Positions 8,501 to 18,492 of a stretch of 41,354 bases of DNA are shown in pieces (position 1 is the first letter of the stretch; each line of letters begins with the position of its first letter). The notes under the pieces were generated by a model. It saw only the letters and a program-made list of their open reading frames with translations, did not search any database and was not told the origin of the DNA. The DNA is from Paraburkholderia tagetis. GTDB lineage: Bacteria; Pseudomonadota; Gammaproteobacteria; Burkholderiales; Burkholderiaceae. The position numbers were made by a program, and so were the translations under genes. The stretch is taken from positions 1-41,354 of the forward strand of contig NZ_JAKLJA010000050.1 in the NCBI RefSeq assembly GCF_022213065.1. The letters run 5' to 3'.

Positions 8501-9570
8501 AGGCTAAAGACCAGGCCTTGGTAGTTGACCTTGCGACTGTGAACGAATTGTTGGCAGTCGGTCTCGAGAAAGTATTGGCCTACAGTCGCGTCGTATATCT
8601 CGCCGCTTCGGCATCAGGCCAACTAGACAACCTTATCTCAGAGGAAGAAGGCAACAAGAGCAGAGCGAATATGGCGGAGCAAGATGGCCGTATCGTCCTG
8701 ACGGAACTCGACGAGTCCTATCACGAGAAGCGGCGTGCTTATCTCCTTCGCCTGCGCGGGTGCGTGGACAAATATTGCCAAGTCGTTCCCGTCTATGGAG
8801 TTGAAGACCCCCCTCCTGACCTTCTAAAGTTCCGCCAATTAATCGACGAAGAATCGTACGATGCGCTCCTCCTTGCTCTTGAGAAGAATGCTCTCTTTCT
8901 TACGCTGGACGGTCGTCTTCGGGAGCTGGCCAATATCGTCGGCGCCATCAAAGGAGTTTGGCCGCAAGCATACGTCACTGCCGCAGGCAACGCAGACTTG
9001 TGCTCAACCCGAGAGTATTCGCAGTTTGTGTTCACAAGCCTAATCAAGCGTCGGACGCACGTCGCGATAAACGCGATGGATTTCATGTGGCTACTATCGC
9101 AGCCCATGGACTTCCAGCACTTTGCGATGCGTGCGTTATTGAAATATATTGCCAACCCGTCCGTAGAGTGGAGAAGCGCTGTACTGTTTGTCGGCGAATC
9201 GCTCAATCGCGCGGCATTAGGTGGTGCGACGCTTGCCGCCCTAGGTCGAATTATCGAGACCTTCGTGCCGCTGCTGTTCGCGCGCGGGGACGCAAATCCG
9301 ACCCTCGTGCATACCTCGCTTGATTGGGGCGTCGTCCAGATTGTGAAAACGGGATTTGAACCCGAGCGTGCGCATCCGATGGAGGCGCCGAAGGTGGCAG
9401 AAGAGCAAGCTTTGTGGCAGCGATTTCTTTCCGCGTCGATAGCTAAGGCTCGGCGTCTGGCGATTGAGCGAACAATAGATGAGCTTGCCGCGTGTTCGCT
9501 CAACGTTGCCCCCGTGTACTGCTGCGCTCGACCTATGTACAGGTTCAGCGAGTCAACCAACGCAGTCTAG
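5563..9570 (+). CDS. Nuclease-TPR-GreAB-C-PIN multidomain protein, candidate defence effector
   Basis: This 1335-residue protein starts at ATG 5563. Residues ~1-150 look like an Mrr/restriction-endonuclease fold, with an acidic helix (AEDFEDF), GVDIFA with Asp48, and the core VQCKRK with Gln61 and Lys63 (a QxK variant of the PD-(D/E)xK motif). Residues ~200-760 are alpha-helical pair repeats typical of TPRs. Residues ~795-880 match the GreA/GreB C-terminal fold (VTLTDEFGEA, then SPVFESLNGKRVGDEI). From ~915 to the end is a PIN-like region with acidic positions in VVDLATVNEL and LTLDGRLREL. This order corresponds to the TPR-GreAB-C-PIN proteins described in comparative-genomic surveys of prokaryotic immunity, here with an added N-terminal nuclease. 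It probably works with the KAP NTPase upstream. The activity is untested, and the exact domain edges are my estimates. Confidence 0.75.
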   Translation: MIPYSTGVQPPRTAEDFEDFCHTIYSEVFDDPTTTKNGRSGQKQNGVDIFAMRKEKRYGVQCKRKTYASLTTKIVDEEVALADTGKVKIEELIVATTAPNDVALVEYAANLSDARHADGKFRVSVAFWDTLENYIRRFPRLQFLLAPHMPGGAFWEQRQAFAEQKIGFEKLASEMRTTLQSAESLARSIPEARASSLDKVMDGHLDGVKAQLLAGKFDDALANLSILGRDLSVLDIHQRARWHTQRALCYWQKDDFAAAAEEFAAAYRLTPDDEKIAGNAIRGKLLLGDYPAALSLGDELRRRFPASEGVFTAWAQASDRSGLTPDWKAVPLEMRESADVLHVFAWLAVLAGNFSEAGRMAAAAQQKGDRSFEVNSLRLLATVNEATQDGVLASNGIIAPAIKTSLAEQIPSFEPVDKVLWSRQSVHSLSQAVGCLGYAYMMIDRADLAREVLREAVKRFPGDGQLGRVCLESCFRAESGDDAFDFGKENIANLDSEGRLIVAEMAARRGDVPVFEAVVHALNEEEEGKRYSEDLQAFGWLLLARQGKTAELAGALTEVTAQELKSTSAKVTALTIAKQEQMPWADSAIDALSKDVTPAASTRDVVMAAQLFLFANRFDDVVSCLEKRLPTGYFSEPHRLLFSALVQRGSRKRALQMLNSFPEAALEDSSVREDAVELARDAGDWERLSKLAELHLAAHPQRVDAWGFRASVFIAQKRAGALREFLAQDIPLMLEGPLRYRTQLARLEIEFGAQERGFKRLYLAFREALTSAEAASAYLSHILMLPPESVPTEPTLVSSGCAVTLTDEFGEAKTVVVDPDGLGKVSDTSNFFSTTSPVFESLNGKRVGDEIVVSDGMGAPQQFVISGITSSYRWLGHLAQELIRKSVGKSASLKSVDLHKTPDGEYDLSRILEMLKQRSDRVRYVFDAYQRGQVTVGMVAKLLGTSAAVVSGDWPQSVEANLYVCNGTPKERLEAETHLKAKDQALVVDLATVNELLAVGLEKVLAYSRVVYLAASASGQLDNLISEEEGNKSRANMAEQDGRIVLTELDESYHEKRRAYLLRLRGCVDKYCQVVPVYGVEDPPPDLLKFRQLIDEESYDALLLALEKNALFLTLDGRLRELANIVGAIKGVWPQAYVTAAGNADLCSTREYSQFVFTSLIKRRTHVAINAMDFMWLLSQPMDFQHFAMRALLKYIANPSVEWRSAVLFVGESLNRAALGGATLAALGRIIETFVPLLFARGDANPTLVHTSLDWGVVQIVKTGFEPERAHPMEAPKVAEEQALWQRFLSASIAKARRLAIERTIDELAACSLNVAPVYCCARPMYRFSESTNAV

Positions 9571-9662
9571 GGCACTTTGACAAGCGCGTCGTCGGCAGCG
9601 GGTACGCGCCGTATAAGAGCATCGTCGGGCAGGTGCGAAGCCTCGAAGGTGTCGGGGCTCAT
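9567..9662 (-). pseudogene. Possible AlpA-like regulator remnant
   Basis: A 31-codon minus-strand frame begins at ATG 9662 and contains the string SHLPDDALIR. This is close to the start of AlpA-family phage or island regulators (LPDDALIRLPQV in my memory of the family). The similarity stops after DALIR and the frame ends at TAG 9567. It would be a stub of an excision regulator truncated by a deletion, with its end overlapping the stop of the large plus-strand gene. This is weak evidence from one short motif. Confidence 0.25.
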
Positions 9663-9960
9663 CTTGGTGTGCGAGCTGGTCGGCTAACTGTTGGCACCAC
9701 GCCTCACGGCGGTGAACAGGGCAGCGGCAGCTAGCAACGCTTCCGGCGGGGCTCGCCGGGGCAGCTTGAACTCGGTTCGCAAAATGAGGCGCCAACGTGC
9801 GGCGCGCCTCCGGGTGCTTAGCATTCGCACTAAAATCGCATTATTCTGAACGGTCGCATCAGTAAAGAGGCTAAGATTCGACGGATTTAATCAAGCCTCC
9901 ATTGTTGCCCAACTTGGAGCGGCAAATGAGCCGCGCTGTTACATACTATCGGTGGCGCTA
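9571..9960. other. Gene-poor stretch with mobile-element debris
   Basis: Apart from the possible AlpA stub I see no gene. A small inverted repeat, GAGGCGC (9786-9792) with GCGCCTC (9804-9810), is present. The sequence becomes more AT-rich from about 9830 towards the next ORF, which is consistent with a promoter, although no boxes are clear enough to call. Confidence 0.4.
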
Positions 9961-10350
9961 ATGAAAGGATTCAAGCAATTCTTGAAAGAGGTTGAGGAGA
10001 GGGAGCGAAAACTGTCCGAGCTTTCCCTCGCGCTAGAACATGAGATTTACAAACCAATTCCGGGAACTCGAAACTCGTTTCGCGTGGACCCTGCGAATAC
10101 CAATACGTTGACGCAACGTCACGCGCACGTGTATGCGAAGCCACACGGCGAGGGAAGGCAGCTTTACTCAGTAAACCTAGACGGCACTGGACACGATGGT
10201 TCTTCTGGAATTGCCATCCCCTCAAAGCACGCAGAGCATCTCCGCGGCCTTGGCTTTGCTATTCCTGCAAACTTGACGCTCGAAAGCCTCGACTATGAGA
10301 CTCTTAGCTTCGACCTCTATGAAATCTGCATTCTTAGCGATGAGGAGTAA
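9961..10350 (+). CDS. Hypothetical protein (129 aa)
   Basis: I do not recognise the family. The protein begins MKGFKQFLKEVEERERK, a charged helix. A globular part follows with a His-rich stretch (TQRHAHVYAKPHGEG), then NLDGTGHDGSSG, and an acidic C-terminus (LSDEE). There is no signal peptide or membrane segment. The ATG at 9961 is preferred over GTG 9952 because GGTGG lies about 5-9 bases before it. It stands alone between the large nuclease/TPR gene and a lipoprotein gene, in the same direction. Confidence 0.55.
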   Translation: MKGFKQFLKEVEERERKLSELSLALEHEIYKPIPGTRNSFRVDPANTNTLTQRHAHVYAKPHGEGRQLYSVNLDGTGHDGSSGIAIPSKHAEHLRGLGFAIPANLTLESLDYETLSFDLYEICILSDEE

Positions 10351-10390
10351 GAGGTCTGCTTAGGAAGGACGATAAGACGAACATTTTCAC

Positions 10391-10408
10391 CCGGCAACTC
10401 GATGCCGG
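10391..10408. terminator. Weak hairpin after the 129-aa hypothetical gene
   Basis: Perfect 6-bp stem CCGGCA/TGCCGG with a 6-base loop, 40 bp after the stop codon, followed by TTTAT. The T-run is short, so termination is uncertain. A second hairpin (GCAAGCT/AGCTTGC) lies at 10451-10474 without a T-run. Confidence 0.3.
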
Positions 10409-10621
10409 TTTATGAGGCACGGGCGAATTGGGCGACGCTATTGTGTGACCGCAAGCTCGTTGATTACAGCTTGCACAAGTGACGACCAGACTTGGTATGT
10501 TCAGAGAAGAGGCCATATGCAGCTAGGCTGGCCGCACCCATAAAACGACGGATATGCCAGCAAGTCTTAAAGCTTCTCTGCCCGCTTGCCGTTAACGTGT
10601 ATTCTATTTAAGGAGTGGTCA

Positions 10622-11092
10622 ATGGTTAAGCGTTTGCGGGGAATATTGGTGACCGTATTCGGGATTGCATGTTGTGCGTGTGCTTCGACGGGTTCGGTCG
10701 CAGAATGGTCCTCGTATAACTCATCGGCATACGGCATGTTGCTCGCAAACAAGGAGTCGCTTGTCAGGTCAGGTGATTCCGCCCGCGTCTGGGTGGCCCA
10801 CGGCGCGACGACGCTGAAACCAGGGCAGGCCGTGTACATGAAGGGGCTATACGCCTTCGATTGTCGAGAGCATAAGTACCAGCTCCTTCAGGAGGTCGGC
10901 TACGACAGAGGCGGTCAAGCTTCGAGTATTCCTGTCGAGCAAGGCTTCCAGAATGTTGTGCCGGACTCAATGCAGCAAGCAATCGAACAGTTTGCCTGCA
11001 AGCCTACAAATGGCTGGTGGACGCCCGTGGTGCGCGTTCCTGAGACGCTTGAAAAACGTATCCAAGCCGCGAATGAGGGCTTCTTTGACTGA
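10622..11092 (+). CDS. Probable lipoprotein, surface-adhesin E-like
   Basis: This 156-residue protein starts at ATG 10622 with GGAG eight bases upstream. The N-terminus is MVKRLRG, a hydrophobic stretch (ILVTVFGIA), then CCAC, so it has a signal peptide with likely lipid attachment at one of Cys17, 18 or 20. The lipobox is not a classic one. The body contains the pattern ARVWVAHG, then KGLYAFDCREHKYQLL. This resembles the surface-adhesin E / CNP1-like domain found in short Burkholderia lipoproteins, with a central DC motif. It would be an envelope protein with no defined function. It stands alone and may be passenger DNA between defence modules. Confidence 0.6.
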   Translation: MVKRLRGILVTVFGIACCACASTGSVAEWSSYNSSAYGMLLANKESLVRSGDSARVWVAHGATTLKPGQAVYMKGLYAFDCREHKYQLLQEVGYDRGGQASSIPVEQGFQNVVPDSMQQAIEQFACKPTNGWWTPVVRVPETLEKRIQAANEGFFD

Positions 11093-11551
11093 TTGTTTTC
11101 CGACGCGAGAGCACTTCGGGGCCGTCATTGTGAATGCAGTGGCGTGGCGGACTGTCGCGGGCCGGAAATCGCTCTAGGCGATGACCTCGGCAGATTACGG
11201 CTTCAATTGCTGTCGCTCTGGCGGGCGAATCGATGTCCTTTAGCCGCGGCGAACAACGGTCAGATTTCGAGACATACCGGCTTGGGGAATGCCATCGTAC
11301 TCGCATTTTGGCTTGTCGAAGCTCTCAGCCTGGACAACGGTGGCACCTAACTTCGTGCGAAACAAGCAGAAGGTCACCCCTGTAGTTTGTAATTGTCCAG
11401 CATGCGATTGTTGGGATGAGAGTTCGCATTCCCGTTGTTGATGAAGGTGCAACAAATGAGGACGTCTACAAACCGGTCGGCTATCGCTCGTCAACTACGC
11501 ATCGTTTTAACATATTAGTGTCGTGCCACTGCAGAAAGGAAACTGAAGAAA
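11093..11551. other. Intergenic stretch without a confident gene
   Basis: Open frames on both strands are short and have biased, non-coding-like translations. I see no terminator with a T-run and no repeat of note. The promoter of the gene that starts at 11552 should be near the right end. Confidence 0.4.
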
Positions 11552-12172
11552 ATGACAGCATCGTTCACTTGGTGGGAGAAAACCGTCGAGTACGCGTTCA
11601 TTCTCCAAACTGAAAAGAAAGTCGACTTCGCGGCGCCGCTTGCCGGTGTCGAGGAACGCGCCGGCGACGGTATCTTCGCAAGCGATTCGAGGTTGGTTCT
11701 GATTGAGTTTAAGCGCAGTTACGACACACTGTCATCGGAGCGTGGGAAATTTGCGAACTTTGCGAATGCGGCGGCGACACTCAGCGCTCGTGACGCTCAT
11801 CATTTCATCGTTTATGGCTATGAAGTACAGAAAAGAGATGACGATAAACCGTGGCTAGGCCTAGCTGCCGAAACCTACTTCTCAGCGAAAGAACCCAAAA
11901 CGCTCAACGCGATGTTTGACGCAGGGTTGTCGAAGGACAGTTTTAATGCTTATCTGGATGAATTTCTAAGGTTAAAACGTCCTGACGGCCGGAGTAGCGG
12001 TACCATCAGCCCGACCGCATACGCTTCGGTCTTCGGAGTATCTAAATCCCAAGGTGTGAAAACAGTTGCGATGGAGGATTACCTGATACACGAACTAAAA
12101 TATGAGTACACGATGGAGCCGCCCCAAAACGCTCACGAGATTAGGCTGCCGGGGATGGGGGGCAGGTTCTAA
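11552..12172 (+). CDS. Solo PD-(D/E)xK-like nuclease candidate
   Basis: This 206-residue protein starts at ATG 11552 after AAGGA. The N-terminal third carries the layout of a PD-(D/E)xK nuclease: Glu residues in the first helix (WWEKTVEY), then GDGIFAS with the Asp, then LVLIEFKRS with the E-x-K pair. The rest is helical and ends PGMGGRF. I cannot assign a named family. It lies alone between the KAP/TPR-Gre-PIN pair and the type I R-M operon, which fits a defence or DNA-processing role. The fold assignment rests only on the motif spacing. Confidence 0.5.
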   Translation: MTASFTWWEKTVEYAFILQTEKKVDFAAPLAGVEERAGDGIFASDSRLVLIEFKRSYDTLSSERGKFANFANAAATLSARDAHHFIVYGYEVQKRDDDKPWLGLAAETYFSAKEPKTLNAMFDAGLSKDSFNAYLDEFLRLKRPDGRSSGTISPTAYASVFGVSKSQGVKTVAMEDYLIHELKYEYTMEPPQNAHEIRLPGMGGRF

Positions 12173-12461
12173 ATATCTGCGGTCACTGGATACGAGACGA
12201 TTCCTCGTCGATGACGGTCTCGCCGTCTTTGTTGACACTTCAGTGCAAATCGCCACGCGGAAAGCGTTAGCGCCCGCGTGCTCGCTGACGAATAAGAAAT
12301 GCTACTTCATCTACCGTCACAATTTACCTTTGGTATGGCGCTGCCAGAGGTGCGTCACGATTTCCTGCACGACCCGCACGATATCAAGGTCGACTCATAC
12401 CCGTAGAACCTAGAATCGGAAAGGCCGCAATTCAGCAGTTGCGATGGCCCGCTTTTGCTCT
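12173..12461. other. Convergent intergenic region downstream of hsdR
   Basis: This region separates the plus-strand solo nuclease gene from the 3' end of hsdR. No ORF or T-run terminator is evident on either strand. Confidence 0.4.
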
Positions 12462-15400
12462 CTATGCTCCGACCCAGGCTAGTGAAAGCGATTCCGCCTG
12501 CGACAGCACTGTGTCCGTCGCCTCCTCCTGCCGGTCCGGCGGGTATTTGTAGCGTTTGAGCAGGGTTTTGACCATCACACGCAACCTTGCACGCACAGTT
12601 TCCCGCTTCGACCAATCGACCGTGACCGAGCCCCGCAGCTTCATGACCAGTTCAACTGCGATTTTCTTGAGCGTGTCATTGCCCAGCTCGCGCACAGCGG
12701 CTTCGTTGGTCGCCAGAGCATCATAAAACGCCATTTCATCGGGGCTTAGACCCAGCTCCATACCGCGCTGAGCCTCAGCTTGGAACGTCTTCGCCATCAC
12801 AATCAGTTCCTCGATGACCTGGGCGGTCTCCACGGCACGATTGCGGTAACGCGTCAGGCTCTGTTGCAATAGTTCCGAGAATTTCGCGCTCTGCACGACG
12901 TTGGTCTTAAAACGCGACTTGATTTGGTCTCTTAGCAGGCGCTCCAGCAGCTCGACGGCTAGGTTGCGTTGCTGCATGTGGCGCACATCCTCGAGAAAGC
13001 CATCGGAGAGTATGCTGATGTCGGGACGCTTCAGTCCCGCCGCAGAGAAGATGTCGATGACCTGGTCGCTGACCACGGCTCTGCTGATGATTTGCCGCAG
13101 CGCATGTTCTTTCTGCTCGTCGGTTAGCGCCTTGTCAGCGCCGTCATGCTTGATAAGCGCGGCCTTCACGGCCTGCAGGAAGGCTAGCTCGTCGCGATAG
13201 GCAAGCGCACCGTCAAGCGTGCAGCACAACGCGAACGCTTTGCTCGCGGCAAGCACGGTGTCGGCAAAGCGTTTCTTGCCGTCGCCTTGACCGAGTACAT
13301 GGTTTGCCACGTCTGGCAGTAGTTGCCATGCCTGGGTGCAAAACGCCGTGTAATCGACGCCGTGCAGCATGTCGTGCAGAACGTCCATCTTCTCGGCTAG
13401 GATAGCCAAGGCTTCGTGCGCGTCGATGGTCGGTCTGCCGCGTCCGTGGGCCTGTGTGTAAGTCGCGAGTGCCGATTTCAGCTCGTTCGCAATGCCGATG
13501 TAATCAACCACCAGGCCACCAGGTTTGTCTTTGAATACCCGGTTCACGCGCGCGATGGCCTGCATCAGGTTGTGACCGCGCATCGGCTTGTCGATGTAAA
13601 TCGTGTGCATGCACGGCGCATCGAAGCCGGTCAGCCACATGTCGCGGACGATGACAAGCTTGAACGGGTCGTCTGGGTCTTTGAAGCGCTTTTCGAGGTC
13701 GTCGCGTACCTTCTTCGCGTAGATGTGCGGCTTAAGCATCGTCTTGTCGGACGCCGAACCGGTCATCACTATCTTGATGGCACCCTGTGTCGGGTCGTCG
13801 CTATGCCATTCCGGGCGAAGCTGGATAATCGCGTTGTACAGATGCACGCAAATGTCGCGGCTCATCGCGACAATCATTGCCTTGCCGTCCATGACGGACT
13901 GGCGGTTCTCGAAGTGGCTGACGATGTCGGCAGCAATTTTCTGGATACGCGGCGGGGCACCAACGATTTTCTCCAGCGCAGCCCATCGACGCAGCGTCGC
14001 GACCCTGGTCTCGTCGCTTTCTTCGTCCTCGGTAAGTTCGTCCACCTCGTCATCGAGTGCGTCAGCGTCTTCCTCCTTCAGCTGTAGTCTGGCGAGACGG
14101 CTCTCGTAGTAGATGGGCACCGTAGCGCCATCCTTCACCGCCTGCTCGATGTCGTAGATATGGACGTAGTCGCCGAACACGGCGCGAGTGTCGCGGTCAT
14201 CGAGCGATACCGGCGTGCCGGTGAATGCGACAAAGGTGGCTTCTGGCAGCGCATCGCGAAGATACTGTGCGTACCCATAGCGGACACTCATGCTTTCGCT
14301 TCTGCCGTCCGTATTCGGAAGGCGGGCGTCGAAGCCGTACTGGCTGCGGTGGGCCTCGTCGCAGATAACTACAATATTGCGGCGGTCAGAAAGCACGGGA
14401 AACGTGTCTTCGTCCGCGCCGGGGGTGAACTTCTGGATGGTCGTGAAGATGATGCCGCCGGACGGGCGATTTGCTAATAGGCGGCGCAGTTTAGGTCGAG
14501 TGTCCGCCTGTACCGGGGTTTCGCGCAACAGTTCTTTCGCCCCCGCAAACACTCCGAATAGCTGGTTGTCGAGGTCATTGCGGTCTGTCACGACCACGAG
14601 CGTCGGGTTACCCATGTCTTCGTGGGCCATCAGCGCACCAGCCAGACAGGTCATCTCAATGCTCTTGCCTGCGCCCTGCGTATGCCAGACGACACCGCCT
14701 TTGCGCGAGCCGCCGGGGGCTGAGGCTTGCAGCACGCTTTGCACGACCGCACGGACGGCGTGGAACTGATGGTAAGCGGCAACCTTCTTGCACAGTTGAC
14801 CGTCGTCCTCGAACAGAATGAAGTGATGCAGGTACTCGAGCAGGTAGTCGCGCCGAAACAAGCCGCGCGTCAGAGTTTCCAGCTCATGCATTGCGCCGAG
14901 TGGGTCGGTCTCATGGCCGTCGATGGTGCGCCATGCCAGGAAGCGTTCTTTGTTCGACGTAAGGGAGCCCGTGCGGGCGGTGGTGCCGTCCGAGATGACC
15001 TCAAGCGCGTTGGCGTTGAACAGGTCGGGGATGTCTTGATGGTAAGCCTGAAGCTGGTTCCAGGCGGCCCAGATGTCGGCGTTCTTTTCGCCGGGGTTCT
15101 TCAGCTCGACTACGACAATCGGCAGGCCGTTGAGATACAGGACGACATCGGGGCGACGAACCTGCTTCGGCCCCTGGATGGCGAGCTGGTTGACCGCGAG
15201 CCAGTCGTTCGCGGCGATGTCAGTGAAATCGACTAGGCGCACGCGGTCGCCGCGTGTTTCGCCGTTTTTCTGAAACTCGACCGGAACGCCGTCCACGAGC
15301 CATCGGGAGAGCCGGCGATTGGCGTTAACGAGGCCGGGGATGTTCGGAGTCAGCACATGACGCAGCGCGTCGTCGCGTGCGACGGACGGAATGTGCGGGT

Positions 15401-15584
15401 TCAGCTTCGCGATGGCGGCGGCCAGGCGGTGGCGCAGCATCACGTCGCGATAGGTGTCACGTTCGGTACCTGGCGTCTTGGCATCCGGGGGAGAGATATC
15501 CGCGCCACGCGCGGCCTGCCAGCCGAGGGCGGCCAGCCATTCAAGCATTGCCTGTTCGACTGCGTCCTCGGTTATGCCGCTCAT
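12462..15584 (-). CDS. hsdR: Type I restriction enzyme, R subunit
   Basis: This 1040-residue protein is the translocase and nuclease subunit of a type I restriction-modification complex. It has an N-terminal nuclease motif, RPDVVLY (Asp146) then VVVELKN (Glu160, Lys162). The helicase motor has Walker A HTQGAGKS (Lys307) and the DEAH box ICDEAHRSQ (~409-412), followed by SF2 motifs such as FVAFTGTP. The length is normal for HsdR. It is the last gene of the hsdM-hsdS-hsdR operon on the minus strand. Its ATG overlaps the hsdS stop by four bases, indicating translational coupling. The copy looks intact. Confidence 0.93.
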   Translation of the reverse strand: MSGITEDAVEQAMLEWLAALGWQAARGADISPPDAKTPGTERDTYRDVMLRHRLAAAIAKLNPHIPSVARDDALRHVLTPNIPGLVNANRRLSRWLVDGVPVEFQKNGETRGDRVRLVDFTDIAANDWLAVNQLAIQGPKQVRRPDVVLYLNGLPIVVVELKNPGEKNADIWAAWNQLQAYHQDIPDLFNANALEVISDGTTARTGSLTSNKERFLAWRTIDGHETDPLGAMHELETLTRGLFRRDYLLEYLHHFILFEDDGQLCKKVAAYHQFHAVRAVVQSVLQASAPGGSRKGGVVWHTQGAGKSIEMTCLAGALMAHEDMGNPTLVVVTDRNDLDNQLFGVFAGAKELLRETPVQADTRPKLRRLLANRPSGGIIFTTIQKFTPGADEDTFPVLSDRRNIVVICDEAHRSQYGFDARLPNTDGRSESMSVRYGYAQYLRDALPEATFVAFTGTPVSLDDRDTRAVFGDYVHIYDIEQAVKDGATVPIYYESRLARLQLKEEDADALDDEVDELTEDEESDETRVATLRRWAALEKIVGAPPRIQKIAADIVSHFENRQSVMDGKAMIVAMSRDICVHLYNAIIQLRPEWHSDDPTQGAIKIVMTGSASDKTMLKPHIYAKKVRDDLEKRFKDPDDPFKLVIVRDMWLTGFDAPCMHTIYIDKPMRGHNLMQAIARVNRVFKDKPGGLVVDYIGIANELKSALATYTQAHGRGRPTIDAHEALAILAEKMDVLHDMLHGVDYTAFCTQAWQLLPDVANHVLGQGDGKKRFADTVLAASKAFALCCTLDGALAYRDELAFLQAVKAALIKHDGADKALTDEQKEHALRQIISRAVVSDQVIDIFSAAGLKRPDISILSDGFLEDVRHMQQRNLAVELLERLLRDQIKSRFKTNVVQSAKFSELLQQSLTRYRNRAVETAQVIEELIVMAKTFQAEAQRGMELGLSPDEMAFYDALATNEAAVRELGNDTLKKIAVELVMKLRGSVTVDWSKRETVRARLRVMVKTLLKRYKYPPDRQEEATDTVLSQAESLSLAWVGA

Positions 15585-16880
15585 GCTAACGCCTCGTTGA
15601 GTTGGGCCTCCGCTTCTGGGAGGCGAAGTTTACCGGATATCAAGCGTGGAAGAAGCGCGTCACGCAGTTCGGCAAGCGTTTTCGCCTGATTGTCGTTTAA
15701 CGAAATCCGGGCCTGTATATTGGCAAACTCGGCATTGATAGCAATGGCGATACGCTCGTCAGGAGGCGAGACCAGTGAAAACTGCTTCAGTCGCGATAGC
15801 TCTACACGTTGACGACCACTCGTACCCGTCATCGCCTGAATAGCAAACTGCCGGAATGGCTCGTACCTAGCCAGCAGATACGCACAGTATGTTGGGAACT
15901 TCGGCCCTGAGCGCAATACGATGAATTCAGTTGAGCCCCAGCCAATTTCACCTTCCCCAAGAAAATCAACAAATGCCGCTTTGCCGTTTTCTAAGCACGG
16001 GGTGATTTTTGCGAGCAGGGCATCTCCATTCATGAACTTGCAACCTGAGCCGAATGGCCGTGTTCCCACGCGCTCTAATGGACAATGTCCGACAGTCGGC
16101 GTGTTTGCCATTTCCAAATAAACGGCGTCTGTTCCTTTGACCAGCGAGCGAGTTGGATTCAATTCGAACGCATCGCCCAAAGTTGTGGTACTCCATCCCT
16201 TGGGAATTGCACCCAATGCCGAATCCTCGAACGAATCGGGAAATAACGCTGCCGTTCCCGCATCCATACCGTCGGGCTCGCGGCCCTCTGCTTTCGCACG
16301 CACCGGGTCGAAGTCGATGAGCCAGCTTTTGAACAGGACCTGGGCGATAGATTCGAGCGTAGCGTTAGTCTGCCGCAGGAGGTCGATGCGGTCGTCGAGA
16401 GCTCCGAGCACCGAGCCAATTTCCCGCTGCACGTCAATGAGAGGAGTCGGAATCTTCAACGATTCCAGAACGGGGATGCGAACATTACTTACCGTCGACC
16501 CCGTTCCTTCATTCCAGCCTATCTCGTGCTGTACTTGAGGAGATTGGAGGGCGTACAGCAAATAGCGGCCATCGACCACATCCGGGTTTGGTCGCAAAAG
16601 TACTTGTCGCTGTCCAACACAACATTCGAGCCCCTCGGGAATCATGCAAACTTCTCCCATCGGGGCTTCTCGGGTGAAAATTATGTCACCCTCAGTTGGC
16701 TTCGCACGTCGAATTCGATGTTCAAAATGCTCGGCATCAGTGAATGACGGTGACGACAAATCTAGTCGCCCGCCCTTGATATTCTGGTTTCGAATGACGA
16801 GATATCCTGAATCTGTCCATACAGGTGTACTGTGCGGACAGTCAGCGATGAGGCTACACAAATCTCGAAGTGGGCGTACG

Positions 16881-16891
<11 letters not shown>
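15581..16891 (-). CDS. hsdS: Type I restriction-modification specificity subunit
   Basis: This 436-residue protein determines the DNA target of the type I complex. It has two half-repeats, each with a variable target-recognition domain followed by a conserved coiled spacer. The first spacer is DVQREIGSVLGALDDRIDLL and the second is DERIAIAINAEFANIQARI. The tail LRDALLPRLISGKLRL is typical of HsdS. It starts at ATG 16891, overlapping the end of hsdM by 11 bases, and overlaps hsdR at its end. The two recognition domains are unlike each other, so a bipartite asymmetric target is expected; I cannot predict the target. Confidence 0.92.
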
Positions 16892-18467
<1,576 letters not shown>

Positions 18468-18492
18468 TGTGATGCCGAGTATCGGTGCGAAG

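Noticed and set aside
13416..14087. Long plus-strand frames inside hsdR
   Set aside because: They are antisense to a well-supported gene and translate to biased, family-less sequence.
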